In this document: positions 46,446 through 58,714 of the stretch, in pieces
Layout of the letters: every line of letters begins with the position of its first letter
Numbering within the stretch: position 1 is the first letter of the stretch
DNA from: Flaccisagitta enflata
Taxonomy: Eukaryota > Chaetognatha > Sagittoidea > Aphragmophora
Reading direction: 5' to 3'
DNA: 64,000 nt
Assembly (NCBI GenBank): GCA_965153355.1
Contig: OZ231127.1
Location: forward strand, 80,848,001-80,912,000
Program-made: the position numbers and the translations under genes
Notes under the pieces: generated by a model
Seen by the model: only the letters and a program-made list of their open reading frames with translations
Databases searched by the model: none
What the model was told of the DNA's origin: nothing

Positions 46446-46610
46446 AATCATTTCCCCTCCCCTCCACTTCTTCCCTCTTTACCTCGGCCGCGTCTCGATG
46501 CTACGTTTATGATAAGATTATTTCTTCCCCCCCCTTCCATCACACAATTAGATCTTTATCTCGGTCACCTCTCGATCCTACGTTTAAAATTGTTGCCCCC
46601 CCTCCCCTCT
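46424..46610. repeat. stop-codon region of the last exon repeated three times
   Basis: CTCTCAATGCTACGTTTAAA (the end of the CDS) recurs as CGTCTCGATGCTACGTTTA near 46491 and CCTCTCGATCCTACGTTTAA near 46566, each followed by pyrimidine-rich TTTCCCC/TGCCCCC sequence. An imperfect ~70-bp tandem repeat overlaps the CDS end and 3' UTR. Confidence 0.6.
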
Positions 46611-47264
46611 CATCACGCTCTTCAGATGTTTATGTCGACCGCCTCTCAAAGCTGCATCAGCTCCACCCCCCTTCCACCTCCCAACACCCGCCTCGATCTT
46701 TTTCAACTCAGAACTCTCAACCTACCCGCTCCCATTCTAGACCAATCCCAGGTCTACATCTCAAACCGTTTAGAAGCTAGAGCTTGTCAAAGTGAACCTC
46801 TATTTTGGAAAAATGCTCAACTGAAAATGGCATGTTTATCTCTCTTTTTTATGCCATTTCTAAACGAATAAGGCTAGAAATACCGGATTTGAGCCAAATG
46901 AAACTTCTCTTTGAGAGCTTTAATATGGTCAAAGATTTTACTCAATTTTTTTGAAATTCGATATGATAAATTATCATTTTATTGATTCGCGAAGTAAATG
47001 AGCTCTCTTGCTGCAAAATACTCCGTTTATACATATATACACACTATGTATACATCTCGTTTGGAGCTCAAGGGAATAGATTCATATGCATACTAGAGTG
47101 ACAAGACCCTGACACTTCAGCATCAGTTTGTAACCGGCTTTAACATGTCCCGTGTGTTGATGATCTTGATGATGCTGAGGATGGAAAACATCAAAACAAA
47201 CAAGATAACTCAAAAATGCAGAGGCAGAAAACGAGACAGACCTCGTTTTTAGCCTCATTCCTCG
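46611..47264. other. probable 3' UTR of copy A, then intergenic DNA
   Basis: Pyrimidine-rich to about 46760, then AT-rich sequence. AACGAATAAGG near 46862 is a weak match to a polyadenylation signal. No other gene recognised. Confidence 0.35.
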
Positions 47265-47266
47265 TC

Positions 47267-47875
<609 letters not shown>

Positions 47876-48039
47876 GTCCATCGGTCCGTCGGTCCATCCG
47901 TCCGTCCGTACCCCCATTTGTCTGTTAATCCTTTTCAGAAACGCAGTTTGCTTTTCTCTTACTCATTTTTCTTTTCTTCTTCTCACTCGTTCTTTCGAAT
48001 TCTTTCCGTGTCAGCTACCTTTTAGCTTTTCTGTAGATC

Positions 48040-48290
48040 TTCTTCTTCTTCTTCTTCTTCTTCTTCTTCTTCTTCTTCTTCTTCTTCTTCTTCTTCTTCT
48101 TCTTCTTCTTCTTCTTCTTTTCTTTTTCTTCTTCTTCTTCTTCTTCAGCTTCTTCTTCTTCTTCTTCTTCTTCTTTTTCTTCTTCTTTTTCTTCTTCTTC
48201 TTTTCTTCTTCTTCTTCTTCTTCTTCTTCTTCTTCTTCTTCTTCTTCTTCTTCTTCTTCTTCTTCTTCTTCTTCTTCTTCTACTCCTTCT
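48040..48290. repeat. (TTC)n microsatellite
   Basis: About 80 CTT/TTC triplets with TTTTC interruptions. Confidence 0.95.
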
Positions 48291-48469
48291 TCTTGTTCTC
48301 CTTCTTTTCCCTCTTCTCCGCAATGACAGTACTAAAGGCGAAGTTATTCTCCTCCTTGATTCTGCCACACTTTTTCAGCGAAAATTGTCCTTTGAGGATG
48401 TGACCGCAAATTGTTTCTGTATGACACTTTCACAGTTTCACTTTTTCTGGCCATCTTTCGTCGTCTTTC

Positions 48470-48790
48470 GTCGTAGAAATGCAATTTCTTCATTCATTAG
48501 CTTGGGACACTTTCTCGCTCTCTGAAGGTCCGTCAGTCAGCCTGTCCGTCAGTCAGTCTGTTCGTGAGTCGGCCTGCCCGCAAGTCGGTCTGTCCGTCGG
48601 TATACACGTCTTCTTGTTTGTCCAAATGCTACTTCTTCATTCATTGGCGTAGGACCCTTACTCGCTACCCAGAAGTCCGTCAGTCAGTCTGTCCATATCT
48701 CGTTCGGCGAAATGCTACTTCTTCTTTCATTCATTATCTTGGGACTTTTTGCCACACTTTCTTTCTCTCTGAGTGCGCTAGAGCATCTTA
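48470..48790. repeat. ~120-bp imperfect tandem repeat (three copies)
   Basis: Each copy contains ATGC(A/T)ACTTCTTC..CATTCATT, CTTGGGAC or similar, then CCGTCAGTCAGTCTGTCC. Copies start near 48478, 48625 and 48710. Confidence 0.55.
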
Positions 48791-48902
48791 ATAAGAGATT
48801 GTTGTCGATCAGTCAGACGATCTGCATTTCTTTTTCGAGCGCACCCTGTCTTAACTTTTTGACCTTGTTCTCTAAGTCATCCTATGTCAACTGCGAGAAC
48901 AA

Positions 48903-48905
48903 AAA

Positions 48906-48945
<40 letters not shown>

Positions 48946-48946
48946 C

Positions 48947-49006
<60 letters not shown>

Positions 49007-49127
49007 AAATTAGAAAAAAAGAAAGAAATAACGAGAGAAAGAAAGAAAGCAAGTAAGAAAGAAAAAAAAGAAACAAACGAACAAACAAATAAACAAACAA
49101 ACAAACAAACAAAGAAGCAAAGAAGCA

Positions 49128-49183
<56 letters not shown>

Positions 49184-49187
49184 ACGA

Positions 49188-49247
<60 letters not shown>

Positions 49248-49258
49248 AACAAAAAGAA
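48903..49258. repeat. (GAAA)n with an internal (AAAC)n microsatellite
   Basis: GAAA arrays at about 48903-49010 and 49125-49245, joined by a mixed section with AAAC/AAAT units. Confidence 0.95.
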
Positions 49259-49368
49259 AGAAAACTGCCAGTCTCACACTCTTGCTACCAGCCTGCGACC
49301 TCCTTCACTCATTCATTCATTTCAACTAACCATTTCTTCTCCCATTTCTCTCTTTAATTCATCTTTTT

Positions 49369-49534
49369 AGTCGCGGACACGCGACTCTACACCTTGCCGT
49401 GTCGGTCGGTAGGTCGGTGGGTCGGTCCGTCGGTCCGTCGGTCGGTCCGTCACATTTTTGAATTCCGAGCGTTTTTCGCATTACTGCTCCTGCCCAACCG
49501 TCCGCGACTGGATTGCCGTGTATCCGGCCTTGTT
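49369..49534 (+). repeat. hairpin/YGGT element, GTCGCG subfamily, complete
   Basis: AGTCGCGGACACGCGACT hairpin, CTACACCTTGCCGTG, CGGTCGGTAGGTCGGT tract, CACATTTTTGAATTCCGAGC, CTGCTCCTGCCCAACCGTCC, third stem CGCGACTGG, and end CCGTGTATCCGGCCTTGTT. Confidence 0.75.
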
Positions 49535-49805
49535 CTTTCTCCTTTCCGTACTTTCTTCTATCCTCTCTTTCCTTCTTCCTACAGATAAGCTTCACTAGAG
49601 CACATGCCGAGGGACTGGGCAAAATCTTGCTTGACACTTTACAGTGAAGCTGCATCATTGCCAGTACAGAAATGATTTCGGAATATCTTATGGGAGTGCA
49701 AGTTCTAAGCCTTATAGGCGGGCATGCCTAATTGGCGAGTGCTCCACTGTATTTCCTTTTTGCAACTTTCAATTCCTTTGTCTTTTTTTTTTTTTTTGTA
49801 ATTTT

Positions 49806-49807
<2 letters not shown>

Positions 49808-49876
<69 letters not shown>
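49808..49876. repeat. (CT)n microsatellite
   Basis: About 34 CT units. Confidence 0.95.
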
Positions 49877-49879
<3 letters not shown>

Positions 49880-50031
49880 CATCTTTTTTAACCGAAACTT
49901 TTCGGGAAATTCAGATAAAAAAGTCCTATAATTACCTCGTTTCGACTTCAAAGGGGTGCTACTCCCCCTGAAAAAATAATAAACAAATAAATAGAATATA
50001 TAAGATTTTGTTTACCCCCTTTTAACTCCAG

Positions 50032-51052
50032 CGATGCTGTTTGGCCGTCACCCAAGAAAATTGGACGAAAATCAAAATATTCAACGTCGCGACTCATCCA
50101 ACTCCAACTCACTGTCACCAAAGTCTTCCACTTATTCCTCTTCTTCCTCTCCTTCTTTTACGTCTTCTTCGTCTTCTTCTTCTTCCTCTCCTTCTTCTTC
50201 TTCTTCTTCTTCTTCTTCTTCTTCTTCTTCTTCTTCTTCTTCTTCCTCTTCCTCTTCTTCTTCTTCTTCTTCTTCTTCTTCTTCTTCTTCTTCTTCTTCT
50301 TCCGCCTCCTCCCATCTTTCTTCTCCTTCACGGGACACTAGGAGTGTCACCCTTTCAAGTTCCGCCCATTTCACGTCCTCCTGGCCTCCCCATCCCACCA
50401 AGCCTCCTCATCCGACCTCATCGCCCCATCCAACCCATCCAACCTCGTCGTCCCATCCATCCTCGCCTCCCCATCCAACCTCGTCGCCCCATCCATCTTC
50501 GTCTCCCCACCCCACCCCGTCGCCTCCCCATCCTACCCCGTCGCCCCATCTTCCCACCAAAGCGTTGGCCTTCTCTTCATCGATCAGTTCGACGGTGGCG
50601 GGCAGAGACGCCACCAACAACAACAACAACAACAATTTCAAGACTCTTTCCTCTGCAACTAGAGACAAGGAAAAAGAGGGATGGAAAGAGAAGAGGAAAG
50701 AGAGAAAAGAGAATCAAGTAGGGAAACGGGACAGAATAAAGACAGAAGAATGGAGGAAGATTGATAGAAAAGAGGTGGAAGAGATGGAAGACGAGAAGCG
50801 GAATGAGGAGAGGCAAGAGAGAAAAAACAATGAAGTAAGGAAGCGTGACAGAATAAAGACAGAAGAATGGAGGAAGGGTGACAGAAATAAGAATGTAGTT
50901 GCGCAACGGGACAGAATAAAGACAGAAGAATGGAGGAAGAGTGATAGAAAAGAGGTGGAAGAGAAGAGGAAACGTGGGAAGCGGAAAACGTTTGAATGTC
51001 CCGATGATACCGGATATTTCCCGGATCCAGAAGACTGCTCTGCCTATTTTAG
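50032..51052 (+). CDS. membrane protein copy B, Ser/Pro/Lys-rich exon with start of CBM14
   Basis: Acceptor TTTAACTCCAG, 1021 nt, donor TTTTAG/GTAGGT, phase 1 in and phase 2 out. Parts in order: a poly-Ser run of about 50 residues from a TTC/TCT microsatellite, Pro/His/Ser repeats (HPTSSPHPS type, mucin-like), poly-Asn, and a Lys/Glu-rich segment with three copies of RDRIKTEEWRK. It ends with the first two cysteines of a peritrophin-A domain: FECPDDTGYFPDPEDCSAYF. The rest of the domain is in the next exon. A signal-peptide exon must lie upstream, but none was convincingly found. The mucin-like part suggests an O-glycosylated extracellular spacer. Confidence 0.6.
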
Positions 51053-51281
51053 GTAGGTTCACTGTCAGCGGACATTCAGTTTGCTGATAAAAGGATTTCT
51101 TGCAGTTACAACCAATTTTCTTTCCTAGATTCGAAAAGTGCGCCCATGGGTCGACATTTTCACCCTACTTGTGACAGTAGCTAACATGTTGTTATTGTTG
51201 ACGCTTCGTGTAGTGGAGTATATACGCTATCCTACCCTAGTGAACAATATCTTTCATGTACTTTTTGTTACGATTATTTAG

Positions 51282-51415
51282 GTGCGTCCATGGGTCATCT
51301 TTTCACCAAACCTGTGATAATGGTTTGTCGTGGAACAATATGGGCCAAATTTGCGACTGGCCCAAAAACGTGGCGTGTGAAAGAAAACACAAACAACCCA
51401 TTCGAGTCATTGCAG
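51282..51415 (+). CDS. membrane protein copy B, exon completing the CBM14 chitin-binding domain
   Basis: Acceptor GATTATTTAG, first base completes Arg, then CVHGSSFHQTCDNGLSWNNM and GQICDWPKNVACERKHK. Together with the previous exon the cysteine spacing is C-x10-C-x5-C-x9-C-x12-C-x7-C, the peritrophin-A/CBM14 pattern with three expected disulfides. The conserved aromatic and W positions (GYFPDPEDC, LSWNN, CDWP) are present. The domain binds chitin in arthropod cuticle or peritrophic matrix, so the protein probably tethers a cell surface to chitinous matrix. Donor ATTGCAG/GTCGGT is usable but not ideal; read-through would stop at 51522. Confidence 0.8.
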
Positions 51416-51617
51416 GTCGGTGGAAGAAAGGCAACGGCAACAACAACATTAACAACAACAATTCGAATTACAACTACCACAATTACAACAACGAAGCTAG
51501 CAATCCAACAGAGTCTTTGTAGGAGATTGAGGCATGGCACAATGAATTCTGCTCCACTTCTTCGACAACAAGTAGTTAACCGCTTTTTCTGTCAATTTTT
51601 TTTTTTCATTCTTACAG

Positions 51618-51696
51618 TTGCAGTATCGCCTTCATCTGTATTTCCAACGACGACCGAAAAGTTCAGAGAGCCGACTTATTGGGATGATGTCAACCG
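51618..51696 (+). CDS. membrane protein copy B, short juxtamembrane exon
   Basis: Acceptor TTCATTCTTACAG, 79 nt, donor CAACCG/GTAAAT. Reads VAVSPSSVFPTTTEKFREPT then YWDDVNR. It enters in phase 1 (fits 51415) and leaves in phase 2, which fits the TM exon when acceptor CTTCAG at 52278 is used. Likely an extracellular linker. Confidence 0.55.
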
Positions 51697-51904
51697 GTAA
51701 ATGAGATTGGATTTGTTCTTTTGGGAAAAAAAAGGATAGAAAGTAAGAAAATAAGAGCTAGAAAGAGAGAAAGAAAGAACGAAAAAAAAAAACAAAAAAA
51801 AAAAAACACAAAAGAGAGAAACAAAGTAGGAAGTAAAAAAGAAAGACCCACAGACAGAATGATCAGTAACACACTGACCAAAAGAGAGAAAGGAGGAAAG
51901 CAAA

Positions 51905-51905
51905 A

Positions 51906-52001
<96 letters not shown>

Positions 52002-52108
52002 AACGAAGAAAGAAAGATAAAAACAAACAAACAATCAAACAAACAAACAAACAAACAAACAAACAAACAAACAAACAAACAAACAAACAAACAAACAAAC
52101 AAACAAAC
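51905..52108. repeat. (GAAA)n and (AAAC)n microsatellites
   Basis: GAAA array about 51905-52005, then AAAC units to 52108. Confidence 0.95.
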
Positions 52109-52278
52109 AGAGGCTATGTTACAATTTCTTATGAAACCCCGTGTCATATGTATTGACGCCGCAAGAGTGTCGGGGGCAATCAAGCGAGCATCTGAGCGGC
52201 ATATGAGCATATATTAGTGACTATGTTATTCCTCGTGACACTGCCAGCGACACTTATTAATCTTCTGAACTGCTTCAG

Positions 52279-52434
52279 CGGCGGCGTATCTCGAGTTGGC
52301 GTTTCGGGTCGTCCGCGTGCGAAAGACGTGACTTCCGGTCCGAATCACGCGGTTCCAACGACGGCGCTCATAGCCATGGGACTCGTTCTCGTTCTCTGCT
52401 ACGTCGTCATCACCGCCGTCGTCATTCAAATGAG
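52279..52434 (+). CDS. membrane protein copy B, transmembrane exon
   Basis: Same protein segment as 28262-28417: GGVSRVGVSGRPRAKDVTSG, then the helix LIAMGLVLVLCYVVITAVVI and QMR at donor ATGAG/GTACGA. Phase 2 in (from 51696) and phase 2 out (to 59475). This gives an extracellular CBM14 region, one helix, and a cytoplasmic tail. A 3-bp indel upstream of the exon and only silent or non-coding changes within it relative to copy A fit purifying selection or very recent duplication. Confidence 0.65.
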
Positions 52435-52459
52435 GTACGAACAACAAACGCGGGGTTAC

Positions 52460-52646
<187 letters not shown>

Positions 52647-53284
52647 TTGGAGTTGTGCGTTAGGGACCAAAAAGACCAACAGACCGACGTACGGACCAAT
52701 GGACAAACGCAGCCTTCTATAGAGCCACTAATCCCCGACTAAAAAGTGTGTCACGATCAAATTTGTCGTAACAATTTATAGATATTTGAGAGAGGAGTTA
52801 TATCAGCGTATGTCGACGATTTTATGCGAATCTAAATATGTCTCACTTTTACGATAACATTTTGACAGACGAAGAATGAAAAGGTAAGCAAATTAACAAC
52901 TGATGAAGAAAAACATTCATCATCATTAGCTGCTCAAGAGAGACAAACGAGAAAGAGATTCCTGCAGGAGTACGGGTTCCCTTCCGCACCCCACAACATC
53001 CTGATCCCGATGAAAACCTTGTCGACCGACTCGCGGCCACCAAAACACATTAAGCGACTCTATAAGAGCCATGTTAACGGACATACTGGGCGTATTGCCC
53101 TGCCGGTGACTTAATGGTTTTCTTGGACCTTATTCCTCCGATCGCTGTTTTTAGCATGGTTGATCTGGTTAAAGCAAAAAGATAGATTGCATGACTATCT
53201 CCACCACGCCTCTTGATTTTGGAGCTGCGAGCAGCGCCGCTTTTCGGCAGGGAAAGGGAGATGTCGGAAGGTCTCAATGATGGA

Positions 53285-53400
53285 AAAAGAAGGAGGAGGA
53301 GGAAAAGAAGAAGAAGAAGAAAAAGAAGAAGAAGAAGAAGGAGAAGAAGAAGAAGAAGAAGAAGAAGAAGAAGAAGAAGAAGAAGAAGAAGAACAACAAC
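53285..53400. repeat. (GAA)n/(GGA)n microsatellite
   Basis: AGG and AAG triplets, about 35 units. Confidence 0.95.
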
Positions 53401-53979
53401 AACTGTATAAAAAAAAGGAGAAGATCAAAATGGAAATGTGGTAATTGCTGTCTGCATTGATATTTTTTGCATATAGTAGTTTTATGATGACTACTCTTGT
53501 GTAACTTAGTTGATTTGGAAGACTGTGAGTTTGAATCAAAAATATAATAAGAACTTAATCCTTTATGTTGTGAACTAAAAAAAGGAAAATCTTTATCGCA
53601 TGTTAAACTTATGAACATCGTCATGTGTTTCATGTAGCCACCTGCCAAAAAAGTGGATAGCGATGATACAAGTACTGAAATAACCTGCAATCTTTGAAAT
53701 AGGACGGCTCCTTGTCATGCATCGTGTGGCTATGGAGGTGAGAGTCAGCATTAGCTCGGCAGGGATTTGTCGGCTGAGGCTAGGCCCGAGTCAGCATACT
53801 GTGTTGCAGATGAGGAAGTTGGATCGGGAAAGGCTGCCCCCTCTATTATCCACTGACCCTTACTCTCATCAAGTTAAGTCGGCAGCGTTCAGGGGAAAGT
53901 TTTTGCTTGTCGGAAGAAAAGAACAATCAAAAGGCCAGATCTCCACTCAAACGATGAATCAAGTTTAAATATGGAATAT
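53401..53979. other. copy-B-specific intron segment, no gene recognised
   Basis: An 83-codon frame at 53717-53968 has no motifs and no copy-A counterpart. Left unassigned. Confidence 0.35.
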
Positions 53980-54495
53980 TTGGGTGATTCACATAGCAAA
54001 AGTTAATAATTTCTTTTCACCCTCTTTACCTAATGTGGAGTGGCTAATTTCAGGACCCTTACCATTTTTCTTTTATCAAAAATCGTTCATCTTCCATTTT
54101 TCAGAAAGTTGTTTTTGAGAGCCTAATTTGTATATTGCAGTAGGATGAAACAATACGCTGATCTTTCTTGAATTAGCTTTTACAAATTTCTGCTCTTCAT
54201 AAAATTGTTCATCTGCCTTTTCACAAGCTCTTTCGTAACTCATGCTCTGATATTTTGATTTATTTTTACAAAAATCACAATTTTCTAAAACTAACAATTG
54301 TTCCTTTTGTAACAAGACAACACAGGATTTTGCTGAATTCTGGGAAATCTGAAGAAACTTTAAGGGCAAAACAAAAACAGAAGATGAAGGAATTTTCGGA
54401 AAAAAGAAAACGGTCATCTTCATGGTTTATTTCACTCCTTATTGGGTTAGTGGGACAAGAAGACACTCAAATTTTTTGCTATGTGAAGCGCCCAA
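53980..54495 (-). mobile_element. 516-bp MULE-like MITE, second copy
   Basis: Ends TTGGGTGATTCACATAGCAA and GCTATGTGAAGCGCCCAA, flanked by the 9-bp duplication ATGGAATAT (53971-53979 and 54496-54504). Interior matches 23358-23872 in reverse orientation. Confidence 0.8.
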
Positions 54496-54504
54496 ATGGA
54501 ATAT

Positions 54505-54988
54505 GGAATATGGAATAATCTCTTACACTTTTTTTTTATAAGAGACAGCTTCTTTGAAATCAGCCTGGGTGTTCTTAAATTCTTGGCCGTTTTCAGCCTG
54601 AAATTCTCTTAAAGTGTTCTTAATTTTTATGATGTTCATAAATATATAAATTGTATAAAAATGCCTTATTTAGAACAGTTGTATCCAATACTTGATAATT
54701 AATATGTTTTCTTTATATAATGCCTGATTTCATATGCAAACTAAGAAAAGATACTATTTTTTTTTCAGATAAAAAAACTATAATTTTGAAAATTTGAATT
54801 AAATTCCTTTTATAGTTAGGAAACTTTAAAAAATTGTTTTCAAAAATGGCCGAAACTGAATCTCAGCCTGAACATTCTCTTATTTTATTCTTAAAATTTT
54901 AGCAAATGTCAGACTCATGTCTCTTGTCAACTGGTCTCATTTATTTCAGAAGGTATGGAATCATTCCCATATGACATACAATCTTTTC
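54505..54988. other. AT-rich intron with CAGCCTGAAAT repeat phrases
   Basis: Phrases such as TTTCAGCCTGAAATTCTC and CTCAGCCTGAACATTCTC recall the dispersed repeat near 8290-9030. Confidence 0.35.
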
Positions 54989-55092
54989 AGGTGCGACAAA
55001 GCACCTCTATAACTGGCTGTGTCCGTTGGTCGGTTGGTCGGTCGGTCAGGTAACGCATTCGTTCGACCTTATTGGCCTTCTTGGCCTTGTTA
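54989..55092 (+). repeat. hairpin/YGGT element, internally deleted
   Basis: AGGTGC-GACAAA-GCACCT hairpin, CTATAACTGGCTGTG, tetramer tract, GTAACGCATTCG, then directly ATTGGCCTTCTTGGCC. The third stem copy is missing compared with 30552-30670. Confidence 0.65.
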
Positions 55093-55834
55093 GAATATAT
55101 GTACACCTCAAACTCGACTTTGATTACACAATAGTCCTACTGACTACAATATGCAAATGAGCCCAAAACTGTTGCGCGCCGTCATCTTCGGAACAATTTC
55201 CAGCACGTGGTACGTGCATGAGTGCCGGCATGAGCACCTCTCCTTCTCTTTCTGACAAACAGTCTCTGACTCTCTCTATCACTGCTCCATCACCAAAGTT
55301 TCCCACCCCGCTGATGAAATCGGTCTTAGCCGGTAAATGCCCACTACCTTGTCGACCGACAAGCGACCATTACAAATGAACTAAGCGACTCTACAACCGC
55401 TGTGTTAACGGACATACTGGGCTTACTGCCCTGCCCACGGTGACGAGTTTTTCTGAGAATATACTCTTCCAATTGCCTTTTTACGCTTTGTTGATTTGGT
55501 CAGAGCAAAAAGATAGAATGCATGACTAACTCCACTTAGACGATGTGTTAAGATGATTCAATTTCATTTCAAAATATGCATTTATCTTATGTTTTTGTAA
55601 AAAATATGTACATCGATTCGACTCTACATAACCTACACAACATGCTTACAAACTGCAATATGCAAATAAGCTCAAAGCCATTGTGCGTCACGCCGAAACC
55701 TTCGAAACAAGTTCTATTAAAGTCACAAGAACAAGCAGAAGTATATCTCATTCTCTTTCTCTGTCTCTCTATCTGTCTGTCTACTTATAGGTCTGTCTGT
55801 CTGTCTATCTGTCAGTTTGTCTGTAATACAGACA

Positions 55835-55937
<103 letters not shown>

Positions 55938-56545
55938 ATACTGTTTCTGTAGCAGGGCCCCTGCCCAACCCTCCGCGACTTTTGCCGTGTTGGGCTCGTT
56001 TATGATCGGGAAAAAAGTCGAAGTCAGTCTTTGACTATTTGACATATTCAAGAGAAACATGGTTTTCATTTTCTTACGCAAAAGTTTCGGCTCTTGATCG
56101 ACCAAATGTGGCCTCCAATGAAAATAATAGGGTAAGTAAATTTGATAATTCTCTTTCAGTAAGCGCCAAGCAGAATGCTCTACAACAGCTATTTTTTGCG
56201 TTATAAATATTTAAAGATTTATTTAAGAAAAACTCAAATTGATTTTTTTAAAAGTAGGATCAATAAAAGAGTGTATTTAAGTTTGTTTGAGCATGCAAAT
56301 ACAAAAAAACATGTTTATGAGCATAGCTGCCTATCTGTGAGGGTGTTGTTGAGCATTTTAGCTCACTTAGCTCATTTAGCTCAGTCTTTTTCTCTGACAA
56401 ATGATTTAGATATCTTTATATATGTTTAAGCAAGCAGCTATAAGACAGCATGTCAATAAGCAGAGTTGCTCATCTGTGAGGGTGTTTTTAAGTATTCTAG
56501 CTCATTGAGCTCATTGAGCTCATTTAGCTCAGCATTGTTTTCTGA

Positions 56546-57366
56546 TCGGGAAAAAAGTCGAAGTCAGTCTTTGACTTTTTGACATATTCGAGAGAAACAG
56601 GGTTTTCATTTTCTTATTAGGAAGTTGGGAATCTCCACTGACCGATTGAGGCCTCCAAAGAAATTGATAGGGTAAGTAAATTTGATAATTCTCTTTCATT
56701 TGACGCCAAGCAGAATGCTCTATGACAAATATTTTTCGCGCTATGATTTTTTAAAGATTTATTTATGAAAAATTCGAATGAAATTTTTTTTGATTTTTTA
56801 CGATTTTGTGTAGGATCAATAAAAGAGTGTATTTATGTTTGTTTGAGCATGCAAATACAAGAAAACATGTTTATGAGCACAGCTGATCATCTGTGAGGGC
56901 GTTCTTGAGCATTTCAGCTCATTTAGCTCATTATGTTTTTTTTTTATTTAAAATGCGATAAATGAATAAATGTTTTGATACATTTTTGGGCATGTAAATA
57001 CAAGAAAGCATGTCAGTGAGCAGAGTTGCTCATCTGTGAGGGTGTTTTTGAGTATTCTAGCTCATTTAGCTCATTTAGGTCAGTCTTTTTTTTCTGATTT
57101 TTGATTGGATAAATCAATGTTTTGATGGGAGCATTTAAATGTCAGTGAGCATAGCTGATTGTCTGGTTGAGTGATTTTGAGCATTTTAGCTCATCTAGCT
57201 CATTTGGCTCAGTCCTATTTTTCTCTGATTTTCAGCGCAATCAATACAATTGCCCTTGATTTGATCTAATGGAAAAAAAGATTTGCAGTGACTAAAGACA
57301 AAAGCTTGGTGAAAAGTGACCAATGCTTACGACTTTTTTCCTCACGGCGACAGCCGCCATTACTGG
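56546..57366 (+). mobile_element. complete Helitron-like element nested in another copy
   Basis: TCGGGAAAAAAGTCG to CCATTACTGG, inserted between A and T of TTTTCTGA|TATTAATAGG in the host element. No target duplication. About 820 bp, non-coding, with internal AGCTCA units. Confidence 0.72.
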
Positions 57367-57384
57367 TATTAATAGGATGAATAC

Positions 57385-58004
57385 TAGACCCATTTTTTCC
57401 CGAGACTTTTGTAGCTAGAAAACATATGACAGTGCCATATTGTTGCAAACTTTATCTGCTATCATGTTGTAAAAAGAAAAAAACAATTTTCAAAATTCTT
57501 GGCTCGGGTTTCGAACGGTGAAATTTGCTAAAAGTATAGGAAAATGAAAATTTCAAAATGAAAATTTTTGAAATCTGATTGCAGATTCAGATTCTTCATG
57601 AAAAAGTATAAATGAAAAGTGCTCTTCTTTTCTTTATATTTTTACAAGAAGCCTGTCAAATTTTAAAAAAAATTAACGAAAAGCGCGTAATTGTTCTTTT
57701 GTTCGCTTTTTTCAAAAAAAATCGGATTTTTTGTCATGTTCCCATAAGAATTTTAAAAAATGAATTATACTTTGTGTACATACTTTTTCATGGAGAATAA
57801 GAATCTGCAATCAGATTTTAAAAATTTTCATTTTGAAATTTTCAATTTCATATATTTTTAACAAATTTCACCGTTCAAAACCCGAGCCAAGAATTTTGAA
57901 AATTGTTTTTTTCTTTTTACATTATGATAGCAGATAGACTTTGCAACAATATGGCACTGTCATATGTTTTCTAACTACAAAAGTCTCGGGAAAAAATGGG
58001 TCTA
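57385..58004. mobile_element. 620-bp inverted-repeat MITE with 8-bp duplication (hAT-like)
   Basis: Ends TAGACCCATTTTTTCCCGAG and reverse complement, arms of roughly 180 bp, flanked by the 8-bp duplication ATGAATAC (57377-57384 and 58005-58012). Eight-base duplications fit the hAT superfamily. No transposase. Confidence 0.8.
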
Positions 58005-58069
58005 ATGAATACATGTTTTAATTGAGTATGCAAATACATCAAAGCGTTTCAGTGAGCATAGCTGGACAT

Positions 58070-58714
58070 TAGCTTGTACCTAAATGACTAAAAGCAATAA
58101 AATCAGAATTCTACAAGTAATTCTTGTTGTGGGGTTGTCTTGGGCTTCTAATGGCATCAAGCTTGGTCTGAAAAATTTGCATCTTGCTGTCTGCGCCTTA
58201 CCTTGAATTTTCCTTCAGCCTATGGGAAACCAAAAATTTCAAAGTGCTTAAATCTCTGTTTTGACTTCAGATTTAAAATCTGCGGAAAAAACTGTTTATT
58301 GAAAGTGCTTTCCTTTTTTCAATATTCCTTCGGGATCACAGTCAAAATTCATCTTAAAGATATAAAAAAAGGTAAGTTTGGCGATTTTACATATAAATTA
58401 AAAGAGAAAGGTAAGTTTTACAAACTTTAACACTTATTTTGAGCACCTTCTAGTTGGAATATTGAAAAAAGGAAAGCACTTTCAATTAACAGTTTTTTCT
58501 GCAGATTTCAAATCTGCAGTCAAAACAGAGATTTAAGCACTTTGAAATTTTTGGTTTCCCATAGGCTGAAGGAAAATTCAAGGTAAGGCGCGGACAGCAA
58601 GATGCAATTTTTTCAGACCAAAAGTGATGTCATTGGAAGCCCATGACAGCCCCACAATAAGAACTACTTGTGGAGCTCTGATTTTATTGTTTATTGTCAT
58701 TTCGGTACAAGCTA
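58070..58714. mobile_element. 645-bp near-palindromic MITE with 8-bp duplication (hAT-like)
   Basis: Ends TAGCTTGTACCTAAATGAC and GTCATTTCGGTACAAGCTA, arms of about 290 bp, flanked by CTGGACAT (58062-58069 and 58715-58722). A different family from the preceding MITE apart from the initial TAG. Confidence 0.8.

Noticed and set aside
48712-48800. Signal-peptide-like start (MLLLLSFIILGLF) upstream of the CBM14 exons
   Set aside because: It lies in one unit of a ~120-bp tandem repeat, and the only phase-compatible donors (CTGA/GTGCGC, ATCA/GTCAGA) are weak.
53717-53968. 83-codon frame in copy B intron
   Set aside because: No domain, no copy-A counterpart and no splice support.
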